The notes beneath the pieces were generated by a model. That model did not search any database. It was given only the letters and a program-made list of their open reading frames with translations, and was not told where the DNA came from. Both the position numbers and the translations under genes were made by a program. A DNA stretch of 64,000 bases from Microbacterium sp. SZ1 (GTDB lineage Bacteria; Actinomycetota; Actinomycetes; Actinomycetales; Microbacteriaceae). Shown here piece after piece: positions 1 through 6,829 of the stretch. Position 1 is the stretch's first letter. Every line of letters begins with the position of its first letter. Location of the stretch: positions 116,866-180,865 of the forward strand of contig NZ_LPVV01000002.1 in assembly GCF_002362255.1 (NCBI RefSeq). Direction: 5' to 3'.

Positions 1-6
1 CCGACG

Positions 7-1320
7 GTGGGTAGCCGCGGCTGGCGCTCGGTGCGGGGGCGGACCACGCTCGGGGCCACCCTCGTGGTGGCCGTGGCGCTGCTCGTCGGAGCCTTCTCGT
101 TCTACGGCATCCTCAGCGCCAGCATCAGGGCCACCACCGAGCGTGCCGCGGAGCAGCGGGTAGAAGAACTCGCCGACCGCCTCGACGGCCCCGGCGGGCG
201 GGACGTCCGCACGCTGGACGACGAGATCGTGCAGGTGATCGGACCGGACGGAACCGTGCGCGCCGCGAGCGAGGAGGCGCAGGACGAACTCGGCTCGACC
301 GCGCTCCCCTCCGACGGAGACACACACACCATGACCATCGACGACAAGCCGATGCTCGTGGTGTCGGACGACCTGCGGGACGACCAGACCCTCGTGCTCG
401 CTGTGCCGCTCGACGACGACGATGAGGCGCTGTCGACGGTCGCCCTGCTCCTCGCGATCGCCGTTCCCCTGCTGCTGGTGCTGGTCGCCGTGACCACCTG
501 GCTCGTCACAGGGCGCGCGCTGCGACCCGTGAACCGCATCCGTGAGGAGGTCGACGGGATCACCGCCGAACGCCTGCACCGCCGGGTCGAGGTGCCGTCG
601 TCATCCGACGAGATCGCGGCTCTGGCCACCACGATGAACGGGATGCTCGACCGGCTCGACGCCTCGGCGACCGCTCAGCGCCGGTTCGTGTCCGACGCGT
701 CCCACGAACTGCGGTCTCCGCTCGCGACGATCCGTCAGCACGCCGAACTCGCCCGCACACACCCGGCCACGACCAGCCTCGACGAGCTCGCCGAGGTCGC
801 GTCGGAGGAGGGGCTCCGCCTGCAGGGCATCGTCGAATCGCTGCTCCTGCTCGCGCGCCTCGACGAGGGTGCAGGCTCGCACGCCGAACCGGTGGATCTC
901 GACGACCTCGCCCTGGGTGAGGTGCGACGGCTGCGCGCGTCTGGTCTCGACGTCGACGGCTCGGGCATCGCGGCGGCCCGTGTGCAGGGGGATCCGCGGC
1001 TCCTCGGTCAGCTCCTGCGCAATCTCGCCGACAACGCCGCCCGGCACAGCCGCGGTCGCTTGGCGGTGGGTGTCGCGCCTGTCGAACGGCACGTGTTCGT
1101 CACGGTCGAGGACGACGGGTCCGGCGTCCCGCCCGAGGAGCGCGAGCGGATCTTCGAGCGCTTCGTGCGGCTCGACGAGGCGCGCAGCCGGGATGCCGGG
1201 GGCAGCGGACTCGGACTGTCGATCGTCCGAGCCATCGCGGCCTCCGCTCACGGCACGGTGGCAGTCGACGAGTCGCGCTGGGGCGGCGCCCGCTTCGTGG
1301 TGACGCTTCCCCTCGCCTGA
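7..1320 (+). CDS. HAMP-domain sensor histidine kinase
   Basis: This is a membrane sensor kinase of an OmpR-type two-component system, 437 aa. An N-terminal membrane segment (about residues 14-36) is followed by an acidic extracytoplasmic loop and a second membrane segment (about 141-168), then a HAMP region. The HisKA box SHELRSP places the phospho-accepting histidine at residue 233. The ATPase part has an N box (NLADNAARHS), a G1 box (DDGSGVP) and a G2 box (GGSGLGLSI). The GTG at position 7 sits at the window edge, so the true start could be slightly upstream. No response regulator is visible; it is presumably the gene just outside the window on the left. The next gene, an exported PepSY-like protein preceded by repeated CTTCAG motifs, is a likely regulon member. 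The specific stimulus cannot be read from the sequence. Confidence 0.9.
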   Translation: MGSRGWRSVRGRTTLGATLVVAVALLVGAFSFYGILSASIRATTERAAEQRVEELADRLDGPGGRDVRTLDDEIVQVIGPDGTVRAASEEAQDELGSTALPSDGDTHTMTIDDKPMLVVSDDLRDDQTLVLAVPLDDDDEALSTVALLLAIAVPLLLVLVAVTTWLVTGRALRPVNRIREEVDGITAERLHRRVEVPSSSDEIAALATTMNGMLDRLDASATAQRRFVSDASHELRSPLATIRQHAELARTHPATTSLDELAEVASEEGLRLQGIVESLLLLARLDEGAGSHAEPVDLDDLALGEVRRLRASGLDVDGSGIAAARVQGDPRLLGQLLRNLADNAARHSRGRLAVGVAPVERHVFVTVEDDGSGVPPEERERIFERFVRLDEARSRDAGGSGLGLSIVRAIAASAHGTVAVDESRWGGARFVVTLPLA

Positions 1321-1339
1321 CACCGCGGACCGCCGCCTT

Positions 1340-1377
1340 CCTGAAAACCGCTTCAGGTCGCTTCAGGATCACTTCAG
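1340..1377 (+). promoter_or_regulatory. Phased CTTCAG repeats, candidate response-regulator operator
   Basis: CTTCAG occurs at 1351-1356, 1361-1366 and 1372-1377, spaced 10 and 11 bp apart, and an inverted copy CCTGAA lies at 1340-1345. Direct repeats phased by one helical turn are typical of OmpR/PhoB-family operators. The array lies just upstream of the PepSY gene and downstream of the kinase. Binding by the partner regulator is inference. Confidence 0.5.
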
Positions 1378-1401
1378 CGCCCGTCCGACACCATCGGAGA
1401 C

Positions 1402-2274
1402 ATGAACGACAAGACCCCGAACCAGGACCACAGCCCCGAGTCGGAGGATGCCGCGCGCACGGCGCCCGAGACCACCCCGACCTCGTCTCCGGATGCGCCG
1501 ACGGTTCCCGTCGCCCCGGCATCCGACCTCCCCGCGGCGCACTCCGCGCAGCACCCCGCGACGGACGCGACCGCTCCGGCCGCACCCGCTCCGGCCGCAC
1601 CCGCTCCGGCGAAGAAGAGCCGCCGCGGATGGCTGATCGGCGGCGGCATCGCCGCTGCCGTGCTGCTCGCCGGCGGCGGAGTGGCCGTCGGTGCCGCGAT
1701 CGGCGACGAGTTCGGAGACGACGACGATCGTCCCGGCTTCTCCGAGGGTCCGCGCGACGACGACGCACCCGGTCAGGGCCAGCAGGGCGGGCGGCCCGGT
1801 GACGACCGCGACGACGACCGACGCGAGGACGGACCGTCGAACGGTCCCGTCACGGGGATCGGCACCGACTCGGCGGCGGACCTCATCGACATCGCGAACG
1901 CCGCGCGCGGCGCCGCCGACGGCGAGGTCACCTCGCTCGACGCCAAGCGCGACGGCACGTGGGAGGTCGAGCTGACGAACGGCACCGGGGGCGAGACCGA
2001 GGTCCGCGTCGACGCCGAGGGCTCGGCGACCGTGATCTCCTCGGACGACGAGGCCGACGACGACACGGCTCCCGCGTACGTGCTCGACGACGCGGCGATC
2101 CAGGCGCTCGTGACGGCGGCGCTCGACGAGGCAGACGGTCTCATCACCGACCTCGATGTCGACGACGACGCCTCCAGCCCCTACGACGCGCGCGTCGTGT
2201 CGAGCGACCGTCGGTCCGTCGACATCGACTTCAACGCCGACTTCGCCGTGGTCGGCACCGACACCGACGACTGA
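1402..2274 (+). CDS. Membrane-anchored PepSY-like protein
   Basis: A 290-aa protein with a long Pro/Ala-rich cytoplasmic N-terminus, one membrane segment (about residues 75-97), an acidic Asp/Gly-rich linker and a C-terminal extracytoplasmic part. The C-terminal part has two PepSY-like halves (about 155-210 and 230-288), each a helix followed by strands. PepSY domains are known as inhibitory or ligand-binding modules beside peptidases and sensor kinases; no catalytic residues are visible here. The gene follows the histidine kinase after 81 bp containing phased CTTCAG repeats, so it is probably a target or accessory of that two-component system. Low sequence complexity makes family assignment moderate. 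Confidence 0.75.
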   Translation: MNDKTPNQDHSPESEDAARTAPETTPTSSPDAPTVPVAPASDLPAAHSAQHPATDATAPAAPAPAAPAPAKKSRRGWLIGGGIAAAVLLAGGGVAVGAAIGDEFGDDDDRPGFSEGPRDDDAPGQGQQGGRPGDDRDDDRREDGPSNGPVTGIGTDSAADLIDIANAARGAADGEVTSLDAKRDGTWEVELTNGTGGETEVRVDAEGSATVISSDDEADDDTAPAYVLDDAAIQALVTAALDEADGLITDLDVDDDASSPYDARVVSSDRRSVDIDFNADFAVVGTDTDD

Positions 2275-2290
2275 CCCCGCGCGGTCTCGT

Positions 2291-2372
2291 CGCTGAGAAC
2301 AGGATCGTGCGCCGAGGTCAGGAGGATCAGCCCCGCATCCTCCTGACCTCGGCGCATCATCCTGTTCTCGGC
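2291..2372. repeat. Nested intergenic palindrome A (19-bp period)
   Basis: Arms of 33 bp (2295-2327 and 2337-2369) pair with only two mismatches around a 9-nt loop. Each arm holds two related motif copies: CGCTGAG at 2291 and CGCCGAG at 2310 on the left, TCGGC at 2349 and 2368 on the right. Both spacings are exactly 19 bp. The element fills much of the 322-bp gap between the PepSY gene and the S4 gene; I see nothing else there apart from the S4 promoter. Four other intergenic elements in this window share this geometry with different sequence. Confidence 0.85.
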
Positions 2373-2584
2373 CCACCTCCGCAGCCATCGGCGCCCGCCC
2401 GCCTCTGCCGTTCACACGAAGGCGCCGAGCCGTGAACGCGACTCTGATCTCCTGGTGACACGACCGCACGCGGCAGGGGTGCCGAGCGGTCGTTCTCCCG
2501 CCGTCCTCCTCGTCGACGGCACCGGTGGGCGGAGCCTTCATCCGCTCCGCCCACCACCTCCATCTGGACAGCCACCTCCGGCGA

Positions 2585-2590
2585 TAGCAT
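2585..2590 (+). promoter_or_regulatory. -10 element of a leaderless promoter
   Basis: TAGCAT lies 6 nt upstream of the ATG at 2597 and no Shine-Dalgarno sequence is present. This is the arrangement of actinobacterial leaderless transcripts, whose mRNA begins at the start codon. Confidence 0.5.
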
Positions 2591-2596
2591 TCTGAG

Positions 2597-2824
2597 ATGA
2601 CGACTTCCGGCCCGATCGACGAGATCTCCATCGGCGGCGAGATGATCAGGCTCGGGCAGTTCCTCAAGTACTCCGGGCTGCTCGACTCGGGCGGCGACGC
2701 CAAGGAGGTCGTGATCGACGGGTTCGTGAAGGTCAACGGCGAGGTCGATCGACGCCGAGGACGTCAGCTGCACGACGGCGATCTCGTCACCTTCGAGGGG
2801 CGCACGGTCCGCGTACGACCCTGA
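2597..2824 (+). CDS. Small S4-domain RNA-binding protein
   Basis: A 75-aa protein that is essentially one S4 (alpha-L) RNA-binding domain, of the YbcJ/YaaA-like small S4 family. The core reads IRLGQFLKYSGL, then the characteristic turn VKVNGEVD at about residues 47-54, and ends in the strand GDLVTFEGR. These proteins are thought to bind structured or ribosomal RNA. There is no catalytic domain, so it is not a pseudouridine synthase. The ATG start is supported by a -10 hexamer 6 nt upstream, suggesting a leaderless transcript. It appears monocistronic. Confidence 0.85.
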   Translation: MTTSGPIDEISIGGEMIRLGQFLKYSGLLDSGGDAKEVVIDGFVKVNGEVDRRRGRQLHDGDLVTFEGRTVRVRP

Positions 2825-2927
2825 CCTGTATGCGCTGCGCGACCACCCGGCGCTCTCGCGTGTAACTCACGCCCGGGCTCCGCGCAAGGCGTTTGCCAGG
2901 TCCGCTGCGGCGATCGAGCATGGGGGC

Positions 2928-4733
2928 ATGCCCCCCGCACCCCCCGCTCGTCCGATCGGCTCGTACGCGCCCATCGGCGACGGGCGCACGGTCGCCCTGA
3001 TCGGCGAGGACGGACGGGTGGACTGGCTGCCGCTGCCCGACATCACCGATCTTCCGGTGTTCGCACGGCTGCTCGACGACGAGACCGGAGGATGCTTCGA
3101 GCTTCGGCCCGTCGGGGAGTTCCGCTCCGAGCGCCGCTACATCCCCGACACGAACGTGCTCGAGACGACCTTCACGACCGACGACGGCGTGGTGCGGGTG
3201 ACCGACGCGATGGTCTCGGGGGTCGCCGGACGGATGCCGTGGGCCGAGCTCGCGCGGCGCATCGACGGCGTCGCGGGCGAGGTCGCCATGCGGTGGCGCG
3301 TGCAGCCGGGATCGTCGCTCCAGACGGCATCCCCCTGGTTGGAGCGCACGGAGCACGGCGATGTCATCCGCAGCGGCAAGACCGCGTTCGCCCTGACGGG
3401 ATTCGAGCACGGCCCGGCCGACCCCGACCCGGATGCCCCGCTCGGGGCCGAGCTGACCGGCTCCTTCGCGACCTCTCCCGGTTCGCGTCATCTGCTCTCG
3501 CTCGCGGCCACCCACGATGAGCCGCTGCACCTTCCCGACCCCTACAACGTCGACGACGGCATCGACCGCACGATCGAGAACTGGCAGCACTGGTCGCGCG
3601 TGTTCTCGTACGACGGCCCGTGGCGCGAGCAGGTGCAGCGCAGCGCGCTCGCTCTCAAGCTGCTGATCTACAGCCCGTCCGGCGCGATCGCCGCGGCTGC
3701 CACGACGTCGCTGCCGGAGAGCCCCGACGGCGGGAAGAACTGGGACTACCGGCACGCCTGGGTGCGCGACCTCGCCTATACCACCCACGCGCTCGTGCGC
3801 TTCGGGCTCCGCGAAGAGACCCACGCGGCGCTGTCGTGGATGCTGCACACGATCCGCCGACACGGCGATGACCTGCACGTCATGTACACGCTCGACGGAG
3901 ATCTCGTACCGGCGCCGACCGAGTACGACGTCTCCGGGTGGAACAGCATCGGACCGGTCGTCACCGGCAACCCGGCGGGCGATCAGTTGCAGCTCGGCGT
4001 CTACGGCGACCTCATCGCGATCTGCCGCACCTACGTCGACGCAGGCAACGTGCTCGACATCGGGACAGGGCGGATGCTGTCGCAGATCGCCGACCGGACC
4101 TGCGATGTCTGGCGCAACCCCGACTCAGGCATGTGGGAGCTGCCGGAGCAGCGGCACTACACGTCGTCGAAGATGGGCTGCTGGAAGGCGCTGGAGGATG
4201 CCGTGGCCCTCGCCGAGGCGGGTGCGATCCCGGGCAGCGCAGAGCGCTGGCGGACGGAGCGCGACCGCATCCGTCACTGGATCGACGAACACTGCTGGTC
4301 GGAGGAGCGCTCCGCGTACGTCTTCTACCCGGGCGCCGACGCCCTCGACGCGTCCGTGCTGCTGCACGCGCCGAGCGGCTTCGACCGCGGCGAGCGCATG
4401 TCGACGACGATCGACGCCCTCGTCGAGGAGCTCGGCGCCGGCGCGCTGCTGTACCGCTACAGCGGTGTCTCGGTCGAGGAGAAGACGTTCGTCGCGTGCG
4501 CCTTCTGGCTGGCCGAGGCGCTCGCGTGCGTGGGCCGCCACGAGGAGGCGCGCGAGCGCATGGACCAGCTGCTCGCCCTCGCGAACGACGTCGGCATCTA
4601 CGCCGAGATGATCGACGCCGACGACGGCTCGGCCTGGGGCAACACCCCGCAGGCGCTCAGCCACCTGGCGTTCCTCACCGCCGCGATGACCATGCGCGAG
4701 GTCATGCCCGCAGAACTGCTGCCCGACAGCTGA
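2928..4733 (+). CDS. Glycoside hydrolase family 15 protein (glucoamylase/trehalase type)
   Basis: A 601-aa cytoplasmic GH15 enzyme with no signal peptide. The N-terminal beta-sandwich (about residues 1-220) includes the GRVDWLPLP segment. The catalytic (alpha/alpha)6 barrel follows, with NWDYRHAWVRD around residue 270, GMWELPEQRHYTSSK around 400 and, near the end, a Glu (YAEMID) followed by GNTPQALSH. The Glu residues in the last two motifs are the expected general acid and base. GH15 enzymes in actinobacteria cleave trehalose or alpha-1,4/1,6-glucans; substrate cannot be decided here. It is followed by a stress-type SDR after a T-free CA-rich spacer and may be cotranscribed with it. Confidence 0.93.
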   Translation: MPPAPPARPIGSYAPIGDGRTVALIGEDGRVDWLPLPDITDLPVFARLLDDETGGCFELRPVGEFRSERRYIPDTNVLETTFTTDDGVVRVTDAMVSGVAGRMPWAELARRIDGVAGEVAMRWRVQPGSSLQTASPWLERTEHGDVIRSGKTAFALTGFEHGPADPDPDAPLGAELTGSFATSPGSRHLLSLAATHDEPLHLPDPYNVDDGIDRTIENWQHWSRVFSYDGPWREQVQRSALALKLLIYSPSGAIAAAATTSLPESPDGGKNWDYRHAWVRDLAYTTHALVRFGLREETHAALSWMLHTIRRHGDDLHVMYTLDGDLVPAPTEYDVSGWNSIGPVVTGNPAGDQLQLGVYGDLIAICRTYVDAGNVLDIGTGRMLSQIADRTCDVWRNPDSGMWELPEQRHYTSSKMGCWKALEDAVALAEAGAIPGSAERWRTERDRIRHWIDEHCWSEERSAYVFYPGADALDASVLLHAPSGFDRGERMSTTIDALVEELGAGALLYRYSGVSVEEKTFVACAFWLAEALACVGRHEEARERMDQLLALANDVGIYAEMIDADDGSAWGNTPQALSHLAFLTAAMTMREVMPAELLPDS

Positions 4734-4734
4734 A

Positions 4735-4800
4735 CCGACCACGACCACAACCACAACCACGACCACAACGACCGACCACCACGACCGGAAACAAGGAGAG
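4735..4800 (+). repeat. T-free CA-rich hexamer repeat spacer
   Basis: Between the GH15 stop and the next ribosome binding site the plus strand has no T and consists mainly of ACCACR hexamers. The RNA would be unstructured, leaving the AAGGAG before 4809 exposed. It could be slipped-strand expansion or a translational enhancer; neither is shown. Confidence 0.6.
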
Positions 4801-4808
4801 GACACACC

Positions 4809-5705
4809 ATGTCTCGTGACCAGTACACCTTCGTCAACCCCGCCGAGCTCTACTCCGACATCGAGCCGCAGAAGCAGCACATGCCCGAGCCGGGCCTCGA
4901 CGCCGATCTCACGCCGAAGGCCGACCTCGGCGAGGAGTCGTACCGCGGCTCCGACCGCCTGAAGGGGCGCAAGGCCCTCATCACGGGCGGCGACTCCGGC
5001 ATCGGCGCGGCCACGGCGATCGCCTTCGCCCGCGAAGGTGCAGACGTCGCCCTGTCGTACCTGCCCGAGGAGGAGGAGGATGCGGCGCGCATCGCCGGCA
5101 TTCTGCGCGAGGCGGGCGCGAACGTCGCGCAGATCCCCGGCGATCTGCGCGACCCCGAGTACTGCCGCACCCTCGTGTCGGAGGCGGTCGGTGCCCTCGG
5201 CGGACTCGACATCCTCGTCAACAACGGCGGCAAGCAGATCTTCCAGGAGTCGCTGACCGACATCACCGACGAGCAGTTCGACGACACCTTCAAGACCAAC
5301 GTCTACGCGATGTTCTGGATCACGAAGGCGGCGCTGCCGCACCTGAAGCCCGGCTCGACGATCATCAACACGACGTCGATCCAGGCCTACTCGCCGTCGG
5401 ACATCCTCGTCGACTACGCCTCCACCAAGGCGACGATCAACGCGTTCACGAAGGGCCTCGCGCAGCAGCTCGCTCCGAAGGGCATCCGCGTGAACGCCGT
5501 GGCACCCGGCCCGATCTGGACGCCGCTGCAGCCCAGCGACGGCCAGCCTCAGGAGAAGATCGACCAGTTCGGCGAGGACACTCCGCTCGGACGCATGGGT
5601 CAGCCGGCCGAGCTCGCCCCCGCGTACGTGTTCCTCGCCTCAGCCGAGTCGAGCTACGTCGCCGGCGAGACGCTCAACGTGAACGGCGGCATGCCCACTC
5701 CGTGA
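4809..5705 (+). CDS. SDR family oxidoreductase (general stress type)
   Basis: A 298-aa classical/extended short-chain dehydrogenase resembling YghA and B. subtilis stress protein 39. An N-terminal extension of about 48 residues precedes the Rossmann motif GGDSGIGAA. The NNGG structural motif, a catalytic Ser in NTTSIQAYS and the YASTK motif (Tyr and Lys) are all present, and the protein ends with AGETLNVNGG. The expected reaction is NAD(P)-dependent oxidation or reduction of a sugar, polyol or small alcohol. The start is set by an AAGGAG 7 nt upstream. It follows the GH15 gene in the same direction. Confidence 0.9.
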   Translation: MSRDQYTFVNPAELYSDIEPQKQHMPEPGLDADLTPKADLGEESYRGSDRLKGRKALITGGDSGIGAATAIAFAREGADVALSYLPEEEEDAARIAGILREAGANVAQIPGDLRDPEYCRTLVSEAVGALGGLDILVNNGGKQIFQESLTDITDEQFDDTFKTNVYAMFWITKAALPHLKPGSTIINTTSIQAYSPSDILVDYASTKATINAFTKGLAQQLAPKGIRVNAVAPGPIWTPLQPSDGQPQEKIDQFGEDTPLGRMGQPAELAPAYVFLASAESSYVAGETLNVNGGMPTP

Positions 5706-5730
5706 TGGCACAGGTCTCACATTCGTGATG

Positions 5731-5810
5731 TCGAGACCCATCGCGCTCGCCGAGACCCACCGCCCGGTACGTCGGGGGCGGTGGGTCTCGGCGTGCGAGG
5801 TGGGTCTCGA
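5731..5810. repeat. Nested intergenic palindrome B (19-bp period)
   Basis: Arms of 35 bp (5731-5765 and 5776-5810) with three mismatches and a 10-nt loop. CGAGACCCA occurs at 5732 and 5751; the inverse GTGGGTCTCG occurs at 5781 and 5800. Both pairs are 19 bp apart. It lies between the SDR stop and the nuclease start. Confidence 0.9.
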
Positions 5811-5842
5811 CGCGTGTCGGTGGCGCACGGCACGATGGGGAC

Positions 5843-6631
5843 ATGGCCGACGGATACGACCTCGACTTCCTGCCGACACGAGTGCCGCTGCCCCGACCGG
5901 CGGGCGCGGCCCGAGAGCTGACCTACCCGCGATTCACGGTGCTGCTCGACCCCGAGCGCCGCCTCGCCGCGGTCACGGCCGTCAACATCGACGGCGCGCA
6001 GCTGAAAGACCTGCCGCGCTCGGGCGAGTGGCGACTCGATCCGCGCGTCGACGACGAGCTGCAGACCGGCCCCGAGGTGTACGCGCGCAACGACCTCGAC
6101 CGCGGGCACCTGGTGCGTCGTCGCGACCCGGGCTGGGGAGCAACCGCCGAGGCCCGCGCTGCGATGGAGGCGACCTTCTTCTATCCGAACGCGGCGCCGC
6201 AGGCCGCCGGATTCAACCAGTCGAAGGAGCTGTGGCTCGGGCTCGAAGACCACGTGCTCGCGTACGCGGAGACCACCGACCAGCGGATATCGGTGTTCAC
6301 CGCTCCCGTGCTCGGCGATGACGATCCGCCGTATCGGGGCATCCGCATCCCCCTGCAGTTCTGGAAGGTCGCGGCCTGGCAGAGCGCCGACGGGCTCGCC
6401 GCCGCGGGCTTCGTGCTCGACCAGTCCGAGCTCGTCGACACGGCGGAGGGGATGCTGGCCGCGCCGCCTCTCGGCGCCTACCGCACCTTCCAGGTGCCGA
6501 TCGCGGACATCGCGAGTACGACGGGCATCGATCTCGGTCCTCTGACGGATGCCGATGTTCTCCCGCATCGCCTCTCGGTGTGGCCCGTCGAACGCATCCC
6601 GCTGCGATCGGCAGACGACATCCTGCTCTGA
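5843..6631 (+). CDS. DNA/RNA non-specific endonuclease
   Basis: A 262-aa member of the NUC1/endonuclease G beta-beta-alpha-metal family. The catalytic motif is DRGHL (about residues 88-92), with the general-base His; the metal-binding Asn is expected in the helix around NQSKELWLGLE. The family cleaves single- and double-stranded DNA and RNA with Mg2+. Unusually, the N-terminus (MADGYDLDFLP) has no signal peptide or lipobox, whereas most bacterial members are secreted. No inhibitor gene is adjacent. The stop is followed by a hairpin facing the convergent GH65 gene. Confidence 0.87.
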   Translation: MADGYDLDFLPTRVPLPRPAGAARELTYPRFTVLLDPERRLAAVTAVNIDGAQLKDLPRSGEWRLDPRVDDELQTGPEVYARNDLDRGHLVRRRDPGWGATAEARAAMEATFFYPNAAPQAAGFNQSKELWLGLEDHVLAYAETTDQRISVFTAPVLGDDDPPYRGIRIPLQFWKVAAWQSADGLAAAGFVLDQSELVDTAEGMLAAPPLGAYRTFQVPIADIASTTGIDLGPLTDADVLPHRLSVWPVERIPLRSADDILL

Positions 6632-6762
6632 CCGCGTCTGCTCAAGCGATATTCCGATCGACAATCCCCTCTTGCATCGGCGAGCCACTGGTGTCACGCT
6701 TGCGAAGCACCCGTTCGCGCCGCAACGCGGGCGGGCGCGGCGTCGCTCCTGTGGCGATGCCA

Positions 6763-6810
6763 GGCGGGGCGCCCTTTCCGCCGCCTCCCCCGTGGTGGGG
6801 GCGTCCCGCC
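6763..6810. terminator. Candidate bidirectional terminator hairpin
   Basis: Arms 6763-6774 and 6799-6810 pair at 11 of 12 positions around a 24-nt loop. It sits between the convergent nuclease (stop 6631) and GH65 gene (stop 6830). There is no T-run, as is common in high-GC actinobacteria. Confidence 0.4.
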
Positions 6811-6829
6811 TATCCGATCGCCTGCCGCC

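Noticed and set aside
1369..2736. 455-aa minus-strand frame opposite the PepSY gene
   Set aside because: No ribosome binding site or domain; it crosses palindrome A and is a GC-rich shadow of the plus-strand gene.
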